NCBI GenBank assembly: GCA_049611805.1
Contig: JBMZAX010000018.1
Span: forward strand, 1 to 36,613
DNA length: 36,613 nt
Direction of reading: 5' to 3'
Origin: UBA7378 sp049611805
Lineage (GTDB): Bacteria; Pseudomonadota; Alphaproteobacteria; RS24
The notes under the pieces were generated by a model. It did no database searches. It had not been told where the DNA came from and saw only the letters and a list, made by a program, of their open reading frames with translations. The position numbers were made by a program, and so were the translations under genes. Numbering within the stretch: position 1 is the stretch's first letter; each line of letters begins with the position of its first letter. This document shows positions 13,914 through 21,708 of this stretch, one piece after another.

Positions 13914-15066
13914 TACGCCAATGAATGACCGGTTCAAACTCTACACATGGAGCGTGTCGCTCTATTCGGCCAAGGCGCGCGCCTATCTCATCAAGCAACA
14001 TATTGACTTTGACGATATCTCGCCGGCCAGCCCCGAATATGAAGCCGAAATTCGACCCGCAATCGGGCGCTGGATTATTCCGGTTATGACAACCCCGCAG
14101 GGCGAGATTGTGCAAGACGGCACGGATATTATCGACTGGTTTGAGAAACAGAATATGGCGCGCCTGTCGGCCTATCCGAAGACCCCGCGCCATCTTATTG
14201 CTTCGCTGATTATGGAAATGTTCGGCGGCGAGGGAATGTTGCGGCCGGCCATGCATTATCGCTGGAATTTTGACGAAGATAATCTCGACTTTATTTTGCA
14301 GCAATTCGGGCTGTTTGCGCTGCCGCAAGTGCCGCCCGGCGAACGCCGCGACATGGCACTTCATGCGGCCGGACGTATGCGCAAAGCCGCTGTTGCGTTT
14401 GGTGTGACCCCCGAAACGGCGCCGGACATCGAAGCCGCCTATCACGACACCATGGCCGAGCTTGACGCGCATTTTACCGCGCATCCTTATTTATTGGGCG
14501 GTGCGCCGACAATCGGTGACTATGGTTTGTTTGCCTCGCTCTACGCGCATTTGGGGCGCGACCCGCATCCGCTGCGCCTGATGCAGGAAAAAGCGCAAAT
14601 GCTGTTGCGCTGGACCGAGCGCATGCGCAATCCGTCTTCCGATATGGTTGAATTTATCGGCCATGATGAAAACCTGCTGGGTGAGGATGCCATACCCGAA
14701 ACGCTGAAGGTTCTGCTGGCGCGTGTCGCTTCGGATTATCTGCCCGAAATCGAGGCCATGACGGCGTTCACCAATGACTGGCTTGCCGAAAACTATCCGG
14801 AGCCGAACGAAGTTGTGGGCGGTGAAAGTCTGGGGCGCGGCATTGGCAAGTGTCAGTTTAACTGGCGCGGTCTGGATGTGAGCGCGGTGGTTATGCCCTA
14901 TCGCATCTTCATGTTGCAGCGCATTCAGGACGCTTATGACGCGCTGGACGCGCCCGCGCGCGACGCGGTTGACGCGCTTTTTGCCGAAACCGGCCTGTCG
15001 GCCCTTGTCACGACGCGGTGCACGCGCCGTGTCGAACGTGAAAATCATCGCGAGATCTGGCGTTAG
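13906..15066 (+). CDS. Glutathione S-transferase family protein
   Basis: A 386-residue GST-fold protein. The N-terminal thioredoxin-like domain begins KLYTWSVSLYSAKARAYL, has the cis-Pro segment GRWIIPVMTTP, and the glutathione-contact motif QDGTDIIDWFE. The helical C-terminal domain includes LLGGAPTIGDYGLFASLYAHL, the typical N-capping/hydrophobic-staple region. The protein is about 150 residues longer than a standard GST. No catalytic Cys is at the first helix; Ser or Tyr could activate the thiol. The ATG follows AGGAAAAGAA. It is cotranscribed with the membrane-anchored protein and ends three bases from the convergent hydrolase. Substrate unknown. Confidence 0.88.
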   Translation: MTDTPMNDRFKLYTWSVSLYSAKARAYLIKQHIDFDDISPASPEYEAEIRPAIGRWIIPVMTTPQGEIVQDGTDIIDWFEKQNMARLSAYPKTPRHLIASLIMEMFGGEGMLRPAMHYRWNFDEDNLDFILQQFGLFALPQVPPGERRDMALHAAGRMRKAAVAFGVTPETAPDIEAAYHDTMAELDAHFTAHPYLLGGAPTIGDYGLFASLYAHLGRDPHPLRLMQEKAQMLLRWTERMRNPSSDMVEFIGHDENLLGEDAIPETLKVLLARVASDYLPEIEAMTAFTNDWLAENYPEPNEVVGGESLGRGIGKCQFNWRGLDVSAVVMPYRIFMLQRIQDAYDALDAPARDAVDALFAETGLSALVTTRCTRRVERENHREIWR

Positions 15067-15069
15067 GGC

Positions 15070-16014
15070 CTAGCTGACTTCCTTCAGGAATTCGAGCAAT
15101 GCATCGCCATATTCCTGCGGAATATCTTCCACCAGAAAATGGCTGCCGCCTTTTAAGATAACCGGCGCGCGCTTTCCGGCACCGGCAATAAAGGGCCGTA
15201 CGCTTTCATGGCCCTTGGGCGCGACAATATCTTTGTCGGAAAACAGGCACAAAAACGGCTTGTCGAAATCGGCCAGCCTTTCGCGTGCGCGAAAATTGTC
15301 GACCAGCATCGGATTGTCAAAGCGCGTCGGCAGCATTTGCGTGAACTGCCGGTTGCCGGTCAGATAGCGAAAATTGGGATAGGGCGCGGCATAACCGGAG
15401 ACTACTTGCTTCGGCAATTTGCCCGCACATATTGCGGCCAGCATGTTCCAGTGTCGCCAAAACGGGTTGAAGCGCACATAGAGCTGAAATTTCCGCAAGA
15501 AAGAGGGGCCCTTGCCCGGTATTGCCATTTGGGTGATGGGCTCGTTCGGGTCGCGCACCGGCAGGCCGGTATTGGAAAATGTGACGCTGGCCGTGCGGTC
15601 CTGATGCGCGGCCACGGTGCGCAGCCCGATAATGCCGCCCCAATCATGCAGGACGAAATGCACGCCGTCGAGGTTGAGCTTGTCAAACAGCGCTTCGCGT
15701 ACCCATTTCTCATGCCGCGCAACGGTATAATCCTTCATGCGCGTGGGCTTTTGCGACCGTCCCATGCCGATCAAATCAACGGCGATGGCGCGAAAGCCCG
15801 CCGCGGCGAGGCGCGGCACAATTTTGCGCCACATGAAACACCAGGTCGGGTTGCCGTGGATCAGCACGACGGGCGGGCCGTCTTTCGGCCCGGCTTCGAT
15901 ATAATGCATGTTGAGCGTGCCGCCCTCATCATCATCAACGGCCACATAATTGGGCGCGAAATCATAATCGGGCAGGTTTTCAAACCGGTGGTCGGGTGTC
16001 TCACGAAATTTCAT
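15070..16014 (-). CDS. Haloalkane dehalogenase family alpha/beta hydrolase
   Basis: A 314-residue cytoplasmic hydrolase. The opening RETPDHRFENLPDYDFAPNY is a hallmark of subfamily I haloalkane dehalogenases. HGNPTW at 53-58, nucleophile and first halide-binding Trp D124-W125 (LHDWGG), acid D260 (FSDKD) and base H292 (GGSHFL) match DhlA closely even in numbering. However the second halide-stabilising Trp (W175 in DhlA) aligns with K175, so dehalogenase activity is not assured; an epoxide hydrolase or esterase is possible. The start at 16014 fits the family N-terminus; an upstream extension to 16278 runs through a tandem repeat and the divergent gene's promoter. It is divergent from the TauD-type dioxygenase. 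Confidence 0.9.
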   Translation of the reverse strand: MKFRETPDHRFENLPDYDFAPNYVAVDDDEGGTLNMHYIEAGPKDGPPVVLIHGNPTWCFMWRKIVPRLAAAGFRAIAVDLIGMGRSQKPTRMKDYTVARHEKWVREALFDKLNLDGVHFVLHDWGGIIGLRTVAAHQDRTASVTFSNTGLPVRDPNEPITQMAIPGKGPSFLRKFQLYVRFNPFWRHWNMLAAICAGKLPKQVVSGYAAPYPNFRYLTGNRQFTQMLPTRFDNPMLVDNFRARERLADFDKPFLCLFSDKDIVAPKGHESVRPFIAGAGKRAPVILKGGSHFLVEDIPQEYGDALLEFLKEVS

Positions 16015-16197
16015 GCAACGGAGTTTAACGGTGTGCGCCGTAAAGTCAATAAAATGACATATTATGTGCCAATATTCTTGTGCCACCGCACAATATTCTT
16101 GTGCCTCCGCACAGGCTTCGCATGTCCCTAAATGATAAATACCGCTGCGATGGCCGCAGTAGCCTTTGGGTGGATGCCAGATGAAAGGGAGACACGC
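16015..16197. promoter_or_regulatory. Divergent intergenic region with imperfect palindrome
   Basis: 183 bases between hydrolase and dioxygenase starts. TGACATATTATGTGCCA (16055-16071) is an imperfect palindrome, and AAAATGACATATT here matches AAATTGACATATT of the 13200 palindrome at 12 of 13 bases. A 21-bp tandem duplication follows immediately. No convincing -10 box could be fixed. Confidence 0.45.
16070..16111. repeat. 21-bp tandem repeat, two copies
   Basis: Two adjacent copies (16070-16090, 16091-16111) of a 21-base unit beginning CAATATTCTTGTGCC differ at one base (A or T at position 16). It lies in the divergent intergenic region beside the TGACATATT element, so it may duplicate a protein-binding site or be a slippage scar. 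Confidence 0.85.
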
Positions 16198-17127
16198 ATG
16201 CTGAAGGAAACACATTATAGCCAGTTCACCATAGTGCCCTGTACACCGACGATTGGCGGGCGCATTGAAGGGGTGCATTTATCCGATCTCGACGCACAAG
16301 GCGCGGCCGACCTACGTGATGCGCTGTGGGAATTTGGTGTTTTGTTTGCCGCCAATCAACATCTCAGTTTTGATCAGATGAAGCAGACCGCGCTTATTTT
16401 CGGCGACCGTCTGGAAGAACACACATTCGCGCCCACCATGGCCGATGAAGGCCATCCCGAAGTGGTGCGCATTGAACGGCTGAAGGGAAGCGCGGCCAAA
16501 ACAACGACCGATATTTGGCACCATGATGTGCTGGCGCGCAAAAACCCGAATATTATGTCCATCCTGCAGGCCGATCAGGTGCCGTTTGGTGCCGATACCA
16601 TGTGGGCGTCAATGTCGGCAGCCTATGCACGCATGCCCTATGCCTTGAAACTCCTATACACGAATTTGATGATTGAGCATGACAGCCTCTATCTCACCTT
16701 GCGCCATGATTTTGGCGGCTCCGGCATTACGCTGGAAAAAATGGCGGCACTGGCCGAAGCCGCCACGCATCCCGCGGTCATCACGCATCACACAACCGGC
16801 AAACCGTGCCTGTTTGTTGGCAATGGTTATGTCAAACGGGTTCAGGGCTATGAAACCGAATTCAGCGAATATCTCGTCAAAATGGCAAATGAATTGCCGA
16901 AAATACCGGAACTGCAAGTGCGCCATCAATGGCAGCCGGGTGATGTTGCGCTATGGGATAATTTCGGTACGGCGCATTATGGCGTGACGGCAGATCTGGC
17001 AGAGCAGGACCGTCTTTTATATCGTATTGCGTCTTGGTCGCCCGATGTAACCCCGCAACTGGACCGTGCCGCAATAATGGCGGCACTGGCCGAAGAGAAC
17101 GCTACGCTCCGACAAGCGGCGGAATAG
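16198..17127 (+). CDS. TauD/TfdA-family Fe(II)/2-oxoglutarate dioxygenase
   Basis: A 309-residue non-haem iron dioxygenase. The facial triad is H108-x-D110 in IWHHDVLARKNP and H260 in LWDNFGTAHYGV; R276 in DRLLYRIASW should bind the 2-oxoglutarate carboxylate. Family members hydroxylate taurine, alkyl sulfates, 2,4-D and similar compounds, releasing sulfite, aldehydes or phenols. The ATG at 16198 is preceded by GGGAG; an earlier in-frame frame at 16132 has no ribosome site. It is followed at close spacing by an MFS transporter, and opposed by the dehalogenase-like hydrolase, pointing to breakdown of a xenobiotic-like or sulfated compound. The exact substrate cannot be read. Confidence 0.93.
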   Translation: MLKETHYSQFTIVPCTPTIGGRIEGVHLSDLDAQGAADLRDALWEFGVLFAANQHLSFDQMKQTALIFGDRLEEHTFAPTMADEGHPEVVRIERLKGSAAKTTTDIWHHDVLARKNPNIMSILQADQVPFGADTMWASMSAAYARMPYALKLLYTNLMIEHDSLYLTLRHDFGGSGITLEKMAALAEAATHPAVITHHTTGKPCLFVGNGYVKRVQGYETEFSEYLVKMANELPKIPELQVRHQWQPGDVALWDNFGTAHYGVTADLAEQDRLLYRIASWSPDVTPQLDRAAIMAALAEENATLRQAAE

Positions 17128-17152
17128 GCTTAATTTGGGGTGCGGGCCCGCC

Positions 17153-18430
17153 ATGCATGACAAATTTTCTTCCGCCATGCGCGCTTATACGGTCGGGCTG
17201 CTGACACTGATCTGGTCGGCCAATTATCTCGACCGGCAAATATTTGCCATTTTGTTGCAATCGATCAAAGTCGAAATGGCGCTGTCGGACACCCAGCTCG
17301 GACTGGTAAGCGGGCTGGCATTTGCCCTGTTCTACACAACCTTCGGCCTGCCGCTGGCCTATCTCGCCGACCGCGCCAATCGCAAGCGCCTCATTATCGC
17401 CTCACTCAGCCTGTTCTCGGTCATGACCTATGCCTGCGGACTGGCGCAGAATTTCTGGCATTTGCTGCTGGCGCGCATGGGTGTGGGCATTGGCGAGGCG
17501 GGCACCAATCCCGCCTCAATTGCCATGATATCGGATATGTATCCGGCCGACAGGCGCGCCACGCCAATGGCATTTTTTGCGCTCGGCTTGAATATCGGCA
17601 TTTTCGCGGCGTTTTTTTTCGGCGGCTGGCTGGCGCAAAATTATGGCTGGCGGGCGACATTTCAAATAGTGGCTGTTCCGGGGTTGGTGCTTGCCGTACT
17701 GGCCGGGCTGACCATGCGTGAACCTGCGCGCGGATTGAGCGACCAAAAGGGCGACGCGGCCCGGAAACCGCCGCCGGCACCGCCTGTCAAAGAGGTTGTT
17801 ATTTTCATGTTTCAGGCGCGCGCCATGCGCCACATGGTGGCCGCCTTGGCGCTGGTTTTTGCAGTCAGCTATGGCGCCATTGCCTGGATACCGGCGCATC
17901 TTATTCGGGTACATGCGATGAGCACCACTGATATCGGCATGGCACTGGCGCTGATTATCGGGGTTGGCGGCGGCATTGGTACAGCCGCATGCGGCGTGCT
18001 GGCCGATTGCCTGGCAAAGCGCGACATGCGCTGGAACTTCTGGCTGCTGGGGCTCGTCGCAATCGTGACGGCGCCTTTTCTGGTGCTTGCGTTCAATGCT
18101 CCGACACCGTTTTGGGCATTGGTGTTTCTGGTGCCCGGCATCAGCCTCAATGCGGTATATCTCGGACCCGCGCTTGCCATGCTGCAAGGCATGGTGAAAG
18201 CCGAAATGCGGGCTCTGGCTTCGGCAGTAATGATGTTTGTCGGAAATCTTATAGGGCTGGGGCTTGGGCCATTGATTGTCGGGCTGGTAAGTGATCACCT
18301 TGCCGACAGCCATGGTGTGCGCAGCCTGTCGGTGGGACTGACCTTGCTGGCCGGCCTTTCAATATGGAGTGGCGGACATTTCTTCACCGCCGCCCGCACG
18401 CTCCGTCAGGATCTGGCGCGCGCCGGATAG
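17153..18430 (+). CDS. Major facilitator superfamily transporter
   Basis: A 425-residue inner-membrane transporter with about twelve hydrophobic helices and a charged central loop (around ARGLSDQKGDAARKP). The MFS signature between helices 2 and 3 appears as YLADRANRKRLI, and ANYLDRQIFAILL in helix 1 is typical of the Spinster-like/sugar-phosphate MFS group in Proteobacteria. Length is standard. I use the ATG at 17153; a TTG at 17135 is possible but less likely. It follows the dioxygenase with a 25-base gap and probably imports or exports its substrate. It is followed by an AraC gene with its own predicted promoter. Confidence 0.93.
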   Translation: MHDKFSSAMRAYTVGLLTLIWSANYLDRQIFAILLQSIKVEMALSDTQLGLVSGLAFALFYTTFGLPLAYLADRANRKRLIIASLSLFSVMTYACGLAQNFWHLLLARMGVGIGEAGTNPASIAMISDMYPADRRATPMAFFALGLNIGIFAAFFFGGWLAQNYGWRATFQIVAVPGLVLAVLAGLTMREPARGLSDQKGDAARKPPPAPPVKEVVIFMFQARAMRHMVAALALVFAVSYGAIAWIPAHLIRVHAMSTTDIGMALALIIGVGGGIGTAACGVLADCLAKRDMRWNFWLLGLVAIVTAPFLVLAFNAPTPFWALVFLVPGISLNAVYLGPALAMLQGMVKAEMRALASAVMMFVGNLIGLGLGPLIVGLVSDHLADSHGVRSLSVGLTLLAGLSIWSGGHFFTAARTLRQDLARAG

Positions 18431-18442
18431 CGCGGCAAAAAA

Positions 18443-18472
18443 TTGACATTTCGGGACACCCCAGTGTCTAAT
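18443..18472 (+). promoter_or_regulatory. Candidate promoter of the AraC gene
   Basis: TTGACA at 18443-18448 and TCTAAT at 18467-18472 (five of six) with an 18-base spacer. It overlaps GACAC-CCCA-GTGTC, a short inverted repeat, and the first copy of a 12-base direct repeat. Confidence 0.5.
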
Positions 18473-18490
18473 TTACCCGTGTCTAATTTA
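18464..18490. repeat. 12-bp direct repeat in AraC leader
   Basis: GTGTCTAATTTA occurs at 18464-18475 and 18479-18490, separated by CCC (period 15), directly before the ATG at 18494. It could be duplicated binding sites (AraC proteins bind direct repeats) or a slippage product. Confidence 0.85.
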
Positions 18491-18493
18491 TCA

Positions 18494-19492
18494 ATGCAAC
18501 AGCCTGACTTTTTTGCCCGTAGCGCCGTTCTGGACGGATATATCGATACGGCCCGACGGTTTGATGCCGATACAAATGCGCTTTTGAAAGCCCATAATAT
18601 TGTCGATGCCTGTTTAACAATGCCGGATATGAAAATACCGATGGCAAATGTCATTCGGCTGCTGGAGGATACGGCGGTGCAGTGCGGTGCCCCCGATTTC
18701 GGCATTCACATGGCGCAGGCGCGCAGTGCATCAACACTGGGTGCGATAGAGCTCATCATGCGCGAGCAAGCCACATTACGCGATGCGCTGTCGAGCCTTA
18801 CCACCTATCTTTTTGCGCAAATTGAGGGCATGTCGGTGGAAATCGACGAAACCGACGGCACCTGCACACTGGGCATCGGCGTATCGGCCGAATTGCCGCG
18901 ACCGGCCATTCAGACGGTGGAGCTGGCGCTGGGCTCGCTGGTGCATATCATTACGCGGCTTTTGGGCAAGGACTGGCGGCCCGACATGGTGATGTTCGAG
19001 CATCAAGCGCCGGAAGGCTTAACCCAGCACGCACGCTATCTCGGACAGACCCCTTTGTTTGATTTCGGCCGTAACGCCTTGGCTTTCAGCGGTGATGAGC
19101 TGGACGCACCGCTACCGACCGCCAATCCTCAATCCGCCAAACAGGTGGAGGCATATTTTGCGGCGCTGATGGCCCCACGCGAAGAGACCTATCGCGCGAA
19201 AGTGTCGGATCATATTCAAATCCTGCTGCCCCAAGGCCAATGCCGCATAGACCGTATCGCCGCGCTGTTGGGGGTCACGCGGCGCACGGTGCATCGGCGC
19301 TTGGCCGCCGAGGGTGTCAGCTTTACCCAGCTGGTTGAACAAAATCGCGGCCTGCTGGAGGATGTCTATGCCGGTGCCGGCACCGGCGTGCGGTCAAAAA
19401 CCGAAATTGCACGGCTTCTCGGATTTGCCAATCTCAGTTCCTACTCGCGCTGGTCGAAAGCCCGGCGTCGGGGCGCGCTCATTTCGCTTTAA
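18494..19492 (+). CDS. AraC-family transcriptional regulator
   Basis: A 332-residue regulator with the N-terminal ligand-binding domain seen in OruR/ArgR-like AraC proteins (PDMKIPMANVIRLLEDTA; MREQATLRDAL) and two C-terminal helix-turn-helices: RIAALLGVTRRTVHRRLAAE and EIARLLGFANLSSYSRW. After the second helix the usual FKARFGVSP-type ending is replaced by SKARRRGALISL and a stop, so the C-terminus is slightly degenerate or shifted. The start at 18494 lies after a predicted promoter; an in-frame TTG at 18443 is inside the -35 box. It overlaps the convergent GFA gene by 14 bases. It likely controls the dioxygenase/MFS genes upstream. Confidence 0.9.
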   Translation: MQQPDFFARSAVLDGYIDTARRFDADTNALLKAHNIVDACLTMPDMKIPMANVIRLLEDTAVQCGAPDFGIHMAQARSASTLGAIELIMREQATLRDALSSLTTYLFAQIEGMSVEIDETDGTCTLGIGVSAELPRPAIQTVELALGSLVHIITRLLGKDWRPDMVMFEHQAPEGLTQHARYLGQTPLFDFGRNALAFSGDELDAPLPTANPQSAKQVEAYFAALMAPREETYRAKVSDHIQILLPQGQCRIDRIAALLGVTRRTVHRRLAAEGVSFTQLVEQNRGLLEDVYAGAGTGVRSKTEIARLLGFANLSSYSRWSKARRRGALISL

Positions 19493-19901
19493 CACCGGTC
19501 TGCGCGTCGATTTTCGGGCCACCGCTTATGCCGTTCGCCCAGCTTTGTGCCGAGCCGCACCAGATTTCAAATTTTGGCGGCAAACGGTCGCGCTGCGTGC
19601 AGCCGCCCATGCGCAAGGTCACCTGTTCGGGGTTGTCGACATTGCCTCCGTAAATGGTCGTGCCGCATGCGTCGCAAAAATGCAGCGCGTGCCGATTGCC
19701 GCTTTCGGCCGTCTTGATGTAACGCTTCGGTGTGCATGCGGTGAGCTTGAGATCGGCCATTTCGACAATCGCCGCCCACTGAAAAGCCGAGGAGCCGTTT
19801 ACCTGACATTGCGTGCAATGGCACATGGCTATTTTTTGCGGGTCGATTTTGGCTTCCCATGTCACCGCGCCGCACAGGCAGCTTCCATCTGCATCAATCA
19901 T
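19479..19901 (-). CDS. GFA/CENP-V domain protein
   Basis: A 140-residue zinc protein of the glutathione-dependent formaldehyde-activating enzyme (GFA)/CENP-V fold. Zinc ligands are clear: C8-x-C10 (GSCLCGAV), C27, C29 and C32 (CHCTQC), and C76-x2-C79 (FCDACGTTIYGG). Most members have unknown reactions; the name derives from a proposed S-hydroxymethylglutathione synthase role that is disputed. Its last codons overlap the end of the convergent AraC gene. Upstream lies a repeat-rich gap and then the outer-membrane protein gene on the same strand. Confidence 0.93.
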   Translation of the reverse strand: MIDADGSCLCGAVTWEAKIDPQKIAMCHCTQCQVNGSSAFQWAAIVEMADLKLTACTPKRYIKTAESGNRHALHFCDACGTTIYGGNVDNPEQVTLRMGGCTQRDRLPPKFEIWCGSAQSWANGISGGPKIDAQTGVKAK

Positions 19902-19955
19902 TTCCGGACCCCCCTTACGGTTTCTTGGCTTAGCATTATCAATATATGCACCCGC

Positions 19956-19995
19956 ACATTAAACATTAAGGGACATTAAAGAGGGACATGAAACA
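19956..19995. repeat. ACATTAA repeat cluster upstream of the GFA gene
   Basis: ACATTAA is directly repeated at 19956-19962 and 19963-19969, again at 19973-19979, with the variant ACATGAA at 19986-19992; the last two lie in 13-base GGGACAT-containing units. The roughly 197-base gap 19902-20098 holds no gene. The position suggests the GFA promoter, but no clear -35/-10 was found. Confidence 0.7.
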
Positions 19996-20098
19996 ATAAG
20001 TGACATTGAGAAACCACGCGGTCGCCGCGGCGCGAAATACGCCCACGGCTTCCCGCATCCGGCCGGCAGAGCCAATTTTCCGTTCCAAAAATTCAGTC

Positions 20099-21181
20099 TC
20101 AGAAGGCTTTTTGCCAGCCGATCATCAATGTGTCCTCGCGCTCCATTTGCACACCGTGAACATCTTGATGCACGGGCCTGACCCATTCAACGGCAAGGCG
20201 GTGATTGGCCAGCACACCGCTTTGGCCGATCAGGTTCAGACCAAGCGACAGATTGGCAAAAGTGCCGCCGGAAAAATGCGTCTGTGCGGTTTGCACGGGC
20301 AGGGTGATATTGGGGTCCTGCCCGTCGATTTTACCCTGATGACTGACATCAAGCCGAACCGATCCACTCAGCCGGTCGGTAAATCGCCGCATGGCCCAGC
20401 CCTGCATTTCGGCTTTGTCGCCCAGCCGATAATCGGCACTATTGTCATTGAGGCGCACCACCGCACCGGCCTGACCGCCAATGCGCCAGCGGCCCCAATC
20501 GCCATTATAAGTAATCGAGGGTTTCAGATCATATGAGCCGGAACCCAGCTGCATCGGATAGGGCAGGCGTTTGCCCGACGCTGTCATATTCATCGGTGTC
20601 AGAACCGTGCCGGTTTGTTTAATCGAACCGGTCGGCAGTGACAGGCCAAGCCCGTAATGCCATTTGCCGGTGGCGGTTTCGCCGCCGTGAATAAGCGCAC
20701 CCACCATCGTGTCGCCGGTGCCCTCGCTGCGGCTTTTAAAACTGCCCAGCAATGTCTTGTTCATGGCGTGATAGGTTTTCAGCGTCATGGTGTTTTCAAT
20801 ATGCATTGCCATGAGCATGAGCGTAACCGTATCGCTCGGCGCGTACATGGCACCGAGCATGGTCATTTTCATATCCATTTTTTGCGGCACCACGCGCAAT
20901 TGCGCAGGCGTGGCGTGCGTGTTGGCAATGTCGAGTATCGCGCTGTCGGCAATATCATCCCTGCCGTTCAAATTGCCCTTCATCGACATATCCATGTGCC
21001 GCAGTGAAACCATATATTCACCGGCCTTGTGCATATGATCGCCCATTACCATAATCGGCGCATGCCCTTCGGGGGCGGCGATTTTCAAATGATTGTCATC
21101 CGCATGCGCTTGCGGCGACAGGCACGCAAAACCAAGGGTGAGCGCCACACCGGCGGCGCGTTGCTTTTTAAGCTGTGTCAT
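20099..21181 (-). CDS. Met/His-rich outer-membrane beta-barrel protein
   Basis: A 360-residue exported protein. The signal peptide ends near SPQAHA. The N-terminal third of the mature protein is rich in Met and His (MVMGDHMHKAGEYM; RHMDMSMKG; KMDMKMTMLGAM; MLMAMHIENTM). The rest alternates polar and hydrophobic residues and ends in WQKAF with a terminal Phe, typical of outer-membrane barrels of the phenol-degradation transporter-like (MetA-pathway) type. Met/His clusters are classic Cu(I)/Cu(II) ligands, so copper handling is a reasonable inference, supported by the adjoining Cys/His-rich small protein. The ATG at 21181 follows AAAGGA; the TTG at 21184 is not preferred. Confidence 0.85.
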   Translation of the reverse strand: MTQLKKQRAAGVALTLGFACLSPQAHADDNHLKIAAPEGHAPIMVMGDHMHKAGEYMVSLRHMDMSMKGNLNGRDDIADSAILDIANTHATPAQLRVVPQKMDMKMTMLGAMYAPSDTVTLMLMAMHIENTMTLKTYHAMNKTLLGSFKSRSEGTGDTMVGALIHGGETATGKWHYGLGLSLPTGSIKQTGTVLTPMNMTASGKRLPYPMQLGSGSYDLKPSITYNGDWGRWRIGGQAGAVVRLNDNSADYRLGDKAEMQGWAMRRFTDRLSGSVRLDVSHQGKIDGQDPNITLPVQTAQTHFSGGTFANLSLGLNLIGQSGVLANHRLAVEWVRPVHQDVHGVQMEREDTLMIGWQKAF

Positions 21182-21211
21182 CAAACATATCCTTTCAACT
21201 AAAACAAAAAG

Positions 21212-21613
21212 TCAGAAAAGAATGTTTGACGGGGGCTCTCTGGGTTTTGCGGTGCGGTGTGTAAGCGGTGTTGTGGCGACAATTTCCCGCGAGGTGCTGC
21301 GGATTATCGCAATGGCCTCAAAGCCGGTCGCGCCATGGTGGCGCGCGTCGGACACAACCACATTGGCGCAACAGTCCTCTTCTTCGTGCGACACTTCCGA
21401 TTGTGTTTCACGGTCGATAAGAACAAATGCAACATGACCCTGTTTGCATATGACATGAACATCGCCAAAGCTGTGAAACGCCACGGCCAATGCCGATTGT
21501 GTGAGCACTGCGAGGCAAAAGAGGCTTGTTAAAAAATGTTTTACGCGCTTGTACAAAGTCAGCCTATGGTCTGAACAGGGCACAGTTTTAGTCGGCTTGT
21601 GCGTCTTTGCCAA
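21212..21613 (-). CDS. Small exported Cys/His-rich protein, DUF2946-like
   Basis: About 133 residues from a TTG start, whose position is uncertain; GTG at 21583 or TTG at 21556 are alternatives. A hydrophobic segment (HFLTSLFCLAVLTQSALAVAF) looks like a signal peptide or anchor. Possible metal ligands follow: C56 and H60 in VICKQGHV, C81-C82 in EEEDCCANV, and H92-H93 in ARHHG. This layout resembles DUF2946 proteins, which accompany copper-linked outer-membrane proteins in Proteobacteria. It lies 30 bases upstream of the Met/His-rich barrel on the same strand and is probably cotranscribed. The role is inferred from context. Confidence 0.6.
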   Translation of the reverse strand: MAKTHKPTKTVPCSDHRLTLYKRVKHFLTSLFCLAVLTQSALAVAFHSFGDVHVICKQGHVAFVLIDRETQSEVSHEEEDCCANVVVSDARHHGATGFEAIAIIRSTSREIVATTPLTHRTAKPREPPSNILF

Positions 21614-21615
21614 GG

Positions 21616-21639
21616 CTTTGGCCTAAAGATCGGCCAAAG
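21616..21639. promoter_or_regulatory. Inverted repeat between divergent transcription units
   Basis: CTTTGGCC (21616-21623), 8-base spacer, GGCCAAAG (21632-21639): perfect 8-base arms. It lies just before the small Cys/His protein start and about 70 bases before livH, so it may be an operator or mRNA hairpin. No regulator is identified. Confidence 0.5.
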
Positions 21640-21708
21640 ACAAACTATGGCTCCGGCGGGCAATTTGCGTTACCGTATCGGCATCTGAGGGTAGATCAAA
21701 AGTTCCAA

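Noticed and set aside
16015..16278. N-terminal extension of the dehalogenase-like hydrolase
   Set aside because: The family N-terminus begins at 16014; the extension is low-quality sequence across a 21-bp repeat and the opposing gene's start.
16741..17095. 19-bp direct repeat within the dioxygenase gene (16741-16759 and 17077-17095)
   Set aside because: Both encode MAALAE in the same frame; alanine-rich helices with biased codons explain it.
18443..18493. TTG start for the AraC regulator
   Set aside because: It coincides with the TTGACA box, and the extra residues VSNLPVSNLS come from the direct repeat.
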